A stretch of 64,000 nucleotides of DNA from Leptospira wolbachii serovar Codice str. CDC (GTDB taxonomy: Bacteria; Spirochaetota; Leptospiria; Leptospirales; Leptospiraceae), in NCBI RefSeq assembly GCF_000332515.2, contig NZ_AOGZ02000014.1, positions 62,001 to 126,000 of the forward strand. The letters run 5' to 3'. Shown here one piece after another: positions 56,806 to 64,000 of this stretch. A program made the translations under genes and the position numbers. The notes beneath the pieces are model-generated. The model saw nothing but the letters and a program-made list of their open reading frames with translations. It made no database searches and was not told where the DNA came from. Numbering within the stretch: the stretch's first letter is position 1; every line of letters begins with the position of its first letter.

Positions 56806-58440
56806 TTAATCCTCCGTTTTTTTAGCTAATTTGGATGCAGCTCTGATAAATCCTGCAAAAAGTGGATGAGGGTCCGTGGGTTTGGATTGAAATTCTGGAT
56901 GGAATTGAACACCTACAAACCAAGGATGGTTAGGGACTTCTACTATCTCCGCCAAACTTCCATCAGGTGAAAACCCGGTGAGGTTCATTCCTTTTTTTTC
57001 AAAATCATCTTTGTAACGCAAAGTGAATTCAAATCTGTGTCTATGTCTTTCTGATATCCGTTCTGCTTTGTATTCGGAATAGGCAAGGCTTCCCTTTTTG
57101 ACTACACAAGGGTAGGCACCAAGTCTCATCGTTCCACCCATACGTTCGATTTCCTTTTGTTCTTCGATCATGGAAATCACAGGATAATTTACGTTTGGTT
57201 TAAACTCAGTAGAATTAGCATCCTTGAAACCAAGAACATTTCTTGCAAATTCAATCACAGCACACTGCATCCCAAGACAAATTCCAAAGAATGGGATTTG
57301 TTTGGTTCTTGCAAACTGAATCGCTGCAATTTTTCCTTCTATCCCGCGCTCTCCAAATCCGCCGGGAACCAAAATTCCATGAACCCCTTTCAGATGTTCT
57401 TTTACGTTTTTAGGATCAATATCCTCTGGATTAATTTTGATTACGCTTACTTCTACATCGTTGGCAATCCCACCATGGGCCAAAGATTCATAAACAGAAC
57501 GATAGGCATCTTGAAGTGAAATATATTTTCCAATTAACGCGACTTTTACGGTCTTTTTCGTACTACGAATTTTTTTGACCATAGTTTCCCACTGGGAAAA
57601 ATTCAGTTTGCGAAGGTCCATTCCCAAAGCATTGAGAACCACTTCATCTAATTTATCTTCTCGATACATGAGTGGGATTTCATAGATGGAAGTTGTTATA
57701 TCTACAGCGGAAATTACGTTTTGTTCCTTTACGTTACAAAAGAGGGAAATTTTATTTTTCATCTCTTTGGACATAGGTTTGTTGATTCGGCAAATTAAAA
57801 TGTCTGGTTGGATTCCGAGGGCCAATAATTCTTTTACAGAATGTTGAGTGGGTTTCGTTTTGGCTTCCCCAGCCGCAGTGATCGTAGGGACAAGTGTTAA
57901 GTGTAAAAACAATACTTGGCTTGCCCCATGTTCGTATCGCATTTGGCGGATGGCTTCTAAAAAGGGAACAGACTCGATGTCTCCAACCGTCCCACCAATT
58001 TCAACAATCACAAAGTCAGTTTCCTGGTCACGTGTTAGGTTATAAATGCGACTTCGAATTTCATTGGTGATATGTGGTACAACCTGTACGGTCCTTCCTA
58101 AATAATCGCCTTTTCTTTCTCTTTCAATGACAGCATGGTAAATTTGACCAGTGGAGACCGAATTCTTTCGAGAAAATTTTGATTTGGTAAATCGTTCGTA
58201 GTACCCTAAGTCAAGATCGGTCTCTGCACCATCTTCCGTAACATATACTTCCCCGTGTTGGTACGGACTCATAGTACCTGGGTCAATGTTAATGTAGGGA
58301 TCCATTTTTTGTAAAGAGACGCTATAACCTCTGGCTTCTAACAAACAGCCGAGAGCTGCCACGGTGACCCCTTTTCCTAAAGAAGAGGAAACTCCACCGG
58401 TAATAAAAATATATCTGGTCTTGGACAAAATGGACCTCAA
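56806..58440 (-). CDS. pyrG: CTP synthase
   Basis: A 544-residue enzyme making CTP from UTP and glutamine. The synthetase domain has FITGGVSSSLGKG and DPYINIDPGTMSPYQHGEV; the glutaminase domain has the nucleophile in GICLGMQCAV and the later HPEFQSKP. In LPS making bacteria CTP is needed to activate KDO. It stands next to kdsA, a common neighbourhood. Confidence 0.98.
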   Translation of the reverse strand: MRSILSKTRYIFITGGVSSSLGKGVTVAALGCLLEARGYSVSLQKMDPYINIDPGTMSPYQHGEVYVTEDGAETDLDLGYYERFTKSKFSRKNSVSTGQIYHAVIERERKGDYLGRTVQVVPHITNEIRSRIYNLTRDQETDFVIVEIGGTVGDIESVPFLEAIRQMRYEHGASQVLFLHLTLVPTITAAGEAKTKPTQHSVKELLALGIQPDILICRINKPMSKEMKNKISLFCNVKEQNVISAVDITTSIYEIPLMYREDKLDEVVLNALGMDLRKLNFSQWETMVKKIRSTKKTVKVALIGKYISLQDAYRSVYESLAHGGIANDVEVSVIKINPEDIDPKNVKEHLKGVHGILVPGGFGERGIEGKIAAIQFARTKQIPFFGICLGMQCAVIEFARNVLGFKDANSTEFKPNVNYPVISMIEEQKEIERMGGTMRLGAYPCVVKKGSLAYSEYKAERISERHRHRFEFTLRYKDDFEKKGMNLTGFSPDGSLAEIVEVPNHPWFVGVQFHPEFQSKPTDPHPLFAGFIRAASKLAKKTED

Positions 58441-58491
58441 AAAAGAATGTTTTTTACAGACTGGCGGGATTTGGGTCCAAAATCAATACGT

Positions 58492-58980
58492 TTAGGAAGG
58501 AGATTTGGCTTTTTCTAAAATCTTCGTTGTGGATTTTCCTAGAACAAAAGGTAAAATTTGAATATCCGCACCCATCTCTTTTAAAATCTGGTATTCCGGC
58601 AGGGTTTCGACTTGGTAGTCTCCACCTTTGGAATGGACAGATGGTTTCACTTTTTTTAGAATCTCTAAGGGTGTATCTTCTGTGAAGGCGGAAACAAAAT
58701 CCACAGAGGATAGACCAGCAAGCACCAACATTCGATCTTCACAAGAATTGATGGGTCTCGATTCGCCCTTCAGTCGCCTAACGCTTGTATCCGAGTTGAC
58801 ACCAATCCATAACAAATCGCCCAAATCCCTTGCTTGGGCAAGGTAAGTCACATGTCCAGGATGTAAAATATCAAAACAACCATTGGTAAAAACAATGCGT
58901 TTCCCCTCTAAATCCTTTCTCTTGGATTCAATTTGGTCAAAGGAGATGATTTTAGAATGAAGGTTCGAATAAAAACTCAT
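58492..58980 (-). CDS. rfaE2: Heptose-1-phosphate adenylyltransferase domain protein
   Basis: A 162-residue nucleotidyltransferase with FTNGCFDILHPGHVTYL (HxGH-type site) and a VSAFTEDTPLEIL segment. It corresponds to the C-terminal half of E. coli HldE, making ADP-heptose from the 1-phosphate. It overlaps the kinase gene by four bases (ATGA). Confidence 0.93.
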   Translation of the reverse strand: MSFYSNLHSKIISFDQIESKRKDLEGKRIVFTNGCFDILHPGHVTYLAQARDLGDLLWIGVNSDTSVRRLKGESRPINSCEDRMLVLAGLSSVDFVSAFTEDTPLEILKKVKPSVHSKGGDYQVETLPEYQILKEMGADIQILPFVLGKSTTKILEKAKSPS

Positions 58981-59996
58981 GATTCCACTTCTAAGTAACC
59001 TAAGGTCTGGAGTGCTTCTTCAATCTCCTTTTGTGTGACAGTCGCAGCACCTAACTTACCCACAACGATACCCGCACTGACATTGGAAATCAGAGCTGCA
59101 TCGGCAATTGGCATTCCCGTAGCAACAAAGGCAGTGTAAGTAGTAATAACAGTGTCCCCGGCTCCCGTTACATCAAAAACTTCTTTGGCAACGGTAGGAA
59201 TATGATAAAAGGAATTTGTTTTTCTTTCATAGATGGACATACCTTTTTCCCCTCGGGTGATCATCATAGCATCGGGGTTCAGTTTTTCCGATATTTCCCG
59301 GCAAGCGACTTCAATTTCAAGATCACTCATTAGTTTTCGTCCCAAAGCTTTTCCCGCTTCGTGATGGTTTGGAGTCATGATATGGATATTTTTGTATAAG
59401 AAAAAATGACTTACTTGCGGATCTACTGTCACAATTTTATTTTCTCGGTTACAAAGTGCGATGACAGATTGGATGAGTGAAGGGGTTAAATACCCTTTGT
59501 CATAGTCAGATAGAATGACTGCCGCACATTCTTTCAATTTACTTTCAAATTGAATTAGAATCTTTTTTTCCTCTTCTATGGTGAGGGGAACCACTTCTTC
59601 CCGATCCACTCGACAAACCTGTTGGTGAGAGGCGATGATTCTTGTTTTAAGAATGGTTGGTAAAGTTTTGGATTTTAATAAAACTAAATCTTCGGAAGTT
59701 ACTGAATTTGCGAGTAAATGTCCTTCCAGAGAATCGCCGGCTTTATCTAAACCGATCCTTCCAAAAACCACTCCAGACACTCCGATCGAAGAAAGGTTCT
59801 GGACCACATTACCTGATCCACCTAAAGATTGTTTTTCATTTCGAACCCAAACAACAGGAACCGGTGCTTCGGGGGAAATCCGTTCTACTGAGCCAATCAA
59901 ATACTCATCTAAAATCAAATCTCCGATCACAAGCACTTTGATTTTGCCTAAATCTTCAAAAGATTTACGAAGTGAAGTTTTCTTTATTTTCAACAA
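58977..59996 (-). CDS. rfaE1: Heptose-7-phosphate kinase domain protein
   Basis: A 339-residue PfkB-type kinase. GDLILDEYLIGSVERISPEAPVPV, the SLGGSGNVV stretch and the anion-hole DVTGAGDTV are all visible. It corresponds to the N-terminal half of HldE. The two activities are therefore separate genes here, with the kinase first in the transcript. It is the last gene of the long minus-strand run. Confidence 0.95.
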   Translation of the reverse strand: MLKIKKTSLRKSFEDLGKIKVLVIGDLILDEYLIGSVERISPEAPVPVVWVRNEKQSLGGSGNVVQNLSSIGVSGVVFGRIGLDKAGDSLEGHLLANSVTSEDLVLLKSKTLPTILKTRIIASHQQVCRVDREEVVPLTIEEEKKILIQFESKLKECAAVILSDYDKGYLTPSLIQSVIALCNRENKIVTVDPQVSHFFLYKNIHIMTPNHHEAGKALGRKLMSDLEIEVACREISEKLNPDAMMITRGEKGMSIYERKTNSFYHIPTVAKEVFDVTGAGDTVITTYTAFVATGMPIADAALISNVSAGIVVGKLGAATVTQKEIEEALQTLGYLEVES

Positions 59997-60050
59997 AGCC
60001 AGATCCTTGAATTGGTTTACAACTAAACAGAGAATCTAAAACCTTTCTCT

Positions 60051-60659
60051 GTGTCAACCTTCCCCTTACCTCTCTTTCCTCTACCAGATGTATTTCTGTT
60101 CCCGGGAATGTTTTTGCCACTTCATATCTTTGAACCAAGGTATCGGATGATGCTCGATTTCTGTATGGAAAACGGAGGGGAACTGGGAATGGCACCCTAT
60201 CCTAAAAACTGGATTGGTCCGGGACTTCCCCCCATCCCAGAAGTGGTAGGTTATGGACATATCATTCAAAAAGAATCCTTATCCGATGGAAGGTCTAATA
60301 TCATTTTAGAGGGAATCGGAACCGCAGAGATAGTTAGTTTAGATTCTACGGAGCCCTTTTATATCGCCCAAATGGTTCGACGGGAACATGAAAGAAATAA
60401 AAATGTATCGGAAAATTTAAAAGAAAAAATTGAAGAGTTACTGGTTCTCACCAAACGAATCTTACTTGCGGAAGGTGCCGAAGAAGAGCTTATATTAAAA
60501 ATGAACCAAATTTTGGTTCACCCCTTTCCCGTTGATTTTATTGCATCTCTAATCTACTTCGATTTTAAAACCAAACAAACCATTTTGGAAACCACTCATT
60601 TAGAAACCAAAGCAGACCTTTTAAAAACAGTCTTACTCGGTCTTAATTTGAGTGAGTAG
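60051..60659 (+). CDS. LON substrate-binding domain protein
   Basis: A 202-residue protein from GTG, made only of the Lon N-terminal domain: LPLFPLPDVFLFPGMFLPLHIFEPRYRMML then ELGMAPYP, ending in a helical bundle. It lacks the ATPase and protease domains. Such single-domain proteins are widespread and have no agreed role. It overlaps the convergent gene by 17 bases. Confidence 0.9.
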   Translation: MSTFPLPLFPLPDVFLFPGMFLPLHIFEPRYRMMLDFCMENGGELGMAPYPKNWIGPGLPPIPEVVGYGHIIQKESLSDGRSNIILEGIGTAEIVSLDSTEPFYIAQMVRREHERNKNVSENLKEKIEELLVLTKRILLAEGAEEELILKMNQILVHPFPVDFIASLIYFDFKTKQTILETTHLETKADLLKTVLLGLNLSE

Positions 60660-61314
60660 AAGGTTTTGTTTTTAACTCAGCCACCAAAAACAAAAATTCT
60701 GGTAAGTCCGTGGGAGTGTCACGAAAGAAAACACGTGGGTTAGCTTCTTTTGAATTCAAATACAAATAACTGGAATTTTCCTTTCTGATATAGGCCCTCT
60801 CCAAATAATGATTTGTTTGGGAATAATTTAAAAAATCCTTCATCAAATCACTGATGGCAACATCACCATCACTTTGTTTGTCGGTGGCAGCAAAAAAAAC
60901 AGACGTGGTTTCCTTATCTTGTTTTTCCCAATGGAACTCGGTTGCCCAGTGGCCTTTGCCACCAAACTCTGAGATAGGTGAGCTAACATCAGAAACCAAG
61001 TTTGGAATAAAATCTTTGGATTCCCAAGCTACCCCTTTTCCCAAAAAATTCACTTTTGCGAGGTAGGTCTTCCAATGTTTGGACAAACCTTGCACTTGGA
61101 GTTTTGGTAAGGACAAAGTTTCCCGTAAAAATCCACGTAGAGTTAAAAATCCTAAGAAGCCTAAGTGCACCTGAGAAACTGATTGGAAGTCCCAGACTTC
61201 TTCTTGTTTCAAGTGCGATAAAAACAAGGAATCCATCGCATAAAAGTCTTGGTGTTGGTAGGGGTAAAAAACGCCTGTAGATGAGGAAACTAAAGAGCCG
61301 TCCGATCGATTCAC
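60643..61314 (-). CDS. Protein of unknown function, N-terminus uncertain
   Basis: A 223-residue protein from GTG 61314. It is globular and hydrophilic with aromatic-rich segments (FYPYQHQDFYAM, GKGHWATEFHWEKQ) and no family is recognised. In the same frame upstream lie codons for FLLFCFSS, signal-peptide-like, but no ATG, GTG or TTG is available there, and the terminator hairpin of the next gene overlaps this region. An exported protein is possible. Confidence 0.5.
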   Translation of the reverse strand: MNRSDGSLVSSSTGVFYPYQHQDFYAMDSLFLSHLKQEEVWDFQSVSQVHLGFLGFLTLRGFLRETLSLPKLQVQGLSKHWKTYLAKVNFLGKGVAWESKDFIPNLVSDVSSPISEFGGKGHWATEFHWEKQDKETTSVFFAATDKQSDGDVAISDLMKDFLNYSQTNHYLERAYIRKENSSYLYLNSKEANPRVFFRDTPTDLPEFLFLVAELKTKPSTHSN

Positions 61315-61351
61315 ATTAAGAGTATCGACTGGAGAAGAAAAACAGAAGAGT

Positions 61352-61376
61352 AAAAACCGCCCGCAAGATGCGGGCG
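61352..61376 (-). terminator. Rho-independent terminator of the acyl-CoA synthetase gene
   Basis: CGCCCGCA (61358-61365), loop AGA, TGCGGGCG (61369-61376), GC-rich 8-bp stem; T-tract on the minus strand. Confidence 0.85.
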
Positions 61377-61396
61377 ATCTAGAAAATTAAACTCTC

Positions 61397-63330
61397 CTAA
61401 TCAGCAGCATACAAAGTAGTGATTTTATCTTTGTATTTTTCTGTGATCAAGTGGCGTTTCATTTTGAACAGATTTGTCAATTCATCACCCACTTCAAACG
61501 GTTTGGTAATGAGGATAAACGGAGTTACTTGTTCAAAAGATTTAAATCCTGTTTTAGTATTGTTTAGGGCTTTGATTTCCTTTTTGTAGAAATCGAGAAC
61601 CTTCGGGTGGTCTATGAGTTTCTGTTTGTCCGTCTCAGAAATCCCATTTTCTTTCGCCCATTCGGTCAATTTGTCGAAATCCGGCACAACAAGGGCACCC
61701 AAGTTCTTTGATCTTGCCCAATAACCATAACTTGTGCAATGAAAGGAGATTCCGTCAATTTGTCTTCGATAGGAACCGGTTCCACGTTTTCACCACCAAG
61801 AAGCACTACTGTGTCTTTCGCACGGCCAGTGATGGTCAGGGTTTTTTTGAAATTGAACATTCCAATATCTCCCGTATCCATCCAACCGTCTTTCAAAACT
61901 TTCGCAGTGGTTTCAGGATTTTTGTAGTATCCCTTCATCACTTGTGGTCCACGAATATGAATGACCCCACGAGCTCCGTATTTACCAGAAATGAGTTTTT
62001 GGTTGGCATCTATATGAGTGAGAACCTTTCCTAAATCATCTCGAATTTGTACGGAAGTTTCTGGAGTGATGAGACCCACTGATCCTTGGACTAATTTTTT
62101 GAAAGTCCTTACGGAAATCACCGGAGAAGTTTCCGTCATTCCATAACCTTCCAGTACGTTAATTCCAATATCATTGAAGAACGCATCTACGTGTCTTTGT
62201 AATGCTCCACCACCAGAAACAGAAGCTTTGAGCTCTCCTCCAGTAGCCTCTCTAATTTTAGAAAGTACGACCAAATCGAGTAGGAAGTAAGGAACCGCCA
62301 AAACAATCGCCACAGCCAAATAGTAAATCCCTTTGAAGAGAGAAACGATTGGGTTTCTTCCAACGTAGTCTACTTGGTTTCCCTTTAAAAACCTTGTGGC
62401 AGCATTGAAATGTTTCGAGAAAAAATAAGCCAAATTGAAAAGCCCCCGGCGGACCGCAGGAGTTTGTTTTGGATCATTGATTCTTGTATAAATTCCATTA
62501 TAGATACTTTCCCAAAGTCTTGGAGCCGACGCCATAAACGTAGGTTTTGACTTTTTCATGTCATCACGAAGGTCTCGGACATTGGTGTAGTATGTAGCAC
62601 AACCGGCAGCAATGGCTAGGTATTCAAATACTCTTTCAAAAACGTGCCAAACAGGAAGGATAGACAACATCCTTTCATCTTCTTTGATTTCGATCATATT
62701 ACCTAGAATGACAGAAGTTTGGTGGATCATGTTGCTATGTTTCAACATCACACCTTTTGGCATTCCAGTGGTTCCTGAAGTATAGATGATTGTAAATAGA
62801 TCATCAGGAGCAATGGCTTTCATTCGCTCTTCTGCTTTTTTAGAACCTTTGGCACGAAGTTCCTTACCTTTTTCAATCAGATCATATAGTTTTAGAACAC
62901 CGGTTGCTGTGGATTTTTTATCCATTACGATGAGGGTCTTTGCAAATTCCAATTGAGAGCGATTCTTTTGAAATTTCTCGAGCATTTTGTCATTCTCAAG
63001 AAATACAACCTTCGCTTCGCAATGGTTTAGAATATAAGCGATTTCTGAATCGGTAATATCCGTTCCTCTCGGAACGTCTGCTGCACCGGCCATAAGAATT
63101 CCATAATCGGAAACAATCCATTCCAATCGGTTATCGGCAAGCAGGGCAACATTCTCTTTCGCAGAAACACCCAAATCAATGAGAGCTTCGGCTAAGTTGA
63201 TACCAAGATCATATACTTCTTTAAAAGTGACGGGTTTATAGGACTTAGATTCGTCTTTACTAACGAACGCGGGGCGGTTCCCAAATTTTTCAGCACTCTG
63301 CTGGAAGAGTTCGGGCAAATTGGCTGGCAT
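61397..63330 (-). pseudogene. Long-chain acyl-CoA synthetase (AMP-forming), frameshifted
   Basis: An intact gene would code for about 644 residues. The first 554 codons (63330 to 61666) run through the AMP-binding motif [12 protein letters not shown] and the [10 protein letters not shown] and GWMDTGDIG blocks, then [15 protein letters not shown]. At QDQRT the frame shifts and ends after a nonsense tail. The rest, [18 protein letters not shown] to the end (61397), continues in another frame. One missing T in ACTTGGG restores it. It may be inactive, a sequencing error or a programmed slip. Such enzymes activate fatty acids to acyl-CoA. Confidence 0.85.
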
Positions 63331-63465
63331 TATTCTGACTCCTTTCTCAAAAGAAAACGTAAAAAGGTATCTTTAAGGGACTTTTTTAAAGAACATGAGT
63401 CAAGACATTTTCAATCTTGTCATCGAATTCAATGGAAAATCAAAATGTTGTTTCGCATTGCACAA

Positions 63466-63987
63466 TTATGGCAGTTCAGACGCAGCCCATACATGGGAGC
63501 GAATGACAAGCCCAGAAAGGTCAGATTCTACCAATCCATACTGACGATACACAATCTTACCCGACCGATCAAATACAAGTAGGCATGGAATTCCCTCTAC
63601 GTGATAAAAATCTGTCATTTTCCAGTCTTTATCCAGTAAGGTGGGATAATTCATTTTCAATCGTTCCATATCTTTTTTGATTTTTTCTATCGGCTCTGTG
63701 GTATCAGTATTGATTCCGCGAAATACAAAATCTTTTTCAGAAACAGAAGCCTTCCATGCGTTGATGGTGGGAACTGCCTTGGCACAAGGTTCGCACCAAG
63801 TAGCCCAAAAATCCAATACAACTACTTTTCCTTTAAAAGAATCCAATGATTCAGTCTCTCCCCCTAAGGTCGGAAGAGGTGCGGGATAAAAATCACTGCT
63901 TGTCCCTTCTGGTTTACAAAAAAGAAGAGATAGGATTAAGATAAGATAAAAGCTGGATCTAAGGTTCAAAAAAGCCTGGGTCATCAT
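63466..63987 (-). CDS. TlpA-like thioredoxin-domain lipoprotein
   Basis: About 173 residues from ATG 63987; a GTG at 63999 is an alternative, and the gene's upstream part might lie outside the window. A lipobox LSLLFC is followed by a thioredoxin fold with the redox site WCEPC, a cis-proline in GIPCLLVF, and the TlpA-type ATWCEPCAKAVPTINAW segment. It is a periplasmic or envelope disulfide-reducing protein by family. It follows the acyl-CoA synthetase gene on the same strand with 135 bases between. Confidence 0.85.
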   Translation of the reverse strand: MMTQAFLNLRSSFYLILILSLLFCKPEGTSSDFYPAPLPTLGGETESLDSFKGKVVVLDFWATWCEPCAKAVPTINAWKASVSEKDFVFRGINTDTTEPIEKIKKDMERLKMNYPTLLDKDWKMTDFYHVEGIPCLLVFDRSGKIVYRQYGLVESDLSGLVIRSHVWAASELP

Positions 63988-64000
63988 ATTTGAATTCACT

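Overview
The window reads as a chromosomal segment of a Leptospira, most likely a saprophytic (biflexa-clade) species. This is inferred from recognised protein families, the roughly 40% GC composition, spirochaete-style lipoboxes ending in Leu-x-x-Cys, and the combination of an LPS-making double membrane (KdsA, split RfaE, Lpt proteins), a full type II secretion cluster, HPr/HPr kinase beside RpoN, and a B12-dependent ribonucleotide reductase. No species-level marker is present.

Layout. 1-3.4 kb (+): the C-terminal half of LepA, a divergent PLP-fold protein of the ACC deaminase/D-cysteine desulfhydrase type, and a family 2 glycosyltransferase. 3.5-7.0 kb (-): the three-gene succinate dehydrogenase operon sdhC-sdhA-sdhB, closed by a clear terminator. 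7.2-17.4 kb is the accessory part: small lipoproteins, a SulP-STAS-carbonic anhydrase fusion, a DoxX protein, one intact IS481-type element, an ArsR-AHSA1 pair with a palindromic operator candidate, a Baeyer-Villiger-type monooxygenase, an L,D-transpeptidase and tRNA-Asn. 17.6-21.2 kb (+): nrdJ. 21.5-34.9 kb (-): a complete type II secretion set in the order C-D-E-F-G-H-I-J-K-L-M-N, preceded by a lipoprotein and a LysM/M23 peptidase. 35.0-36.4 kb (+): a YifB/ComM ATPase.

36.4-60.0 kb (-) is a nearly gapless housekeeping run. Listed in genome order from the low-coordinate end: small protein, YraN, HD-GYP-like protein, FlhB-tail protein, FliK-like unknown, rnhB, rplS, trmD, rimM, khpA, rpsP, rpe, a PASTA protein, fmt, priA, a uracil-DNA-glycosylase-fold protein, an NtrX-like regulator, an NtrY-like kinase, HPr, hprK, rpoN, lptB, an LptA-like protein, an LptC-like lipoprotein, kdsA, pyrG, rfaE2 and rfaE1. 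The run joins ribosome and tRNA maturation, replication restart, PTS/nitrogen-type signalling and LPS precursor synthesis and export. 60.05-64 kb holds a LON-domain protein, an unknown protein, an acyl-CoA synthetase gene broken by a one-base frameshift, and a TlpA-like thioredoxin lipoprotein.

No wholly new multi-gene system stands out. The best leads are proteins of known families with altered functional parts: the NtrX-like regulator without GAFTGA beside rpoN, a PriA lacking half its zinc ligands, an HD-GYP protein without the HD histidine, a kinase-less PASTA protein in the chromosomal place of PrkC, a divergent Fe-S glycosylase-fold protein, and an RNase HII gene with no standard start codon.
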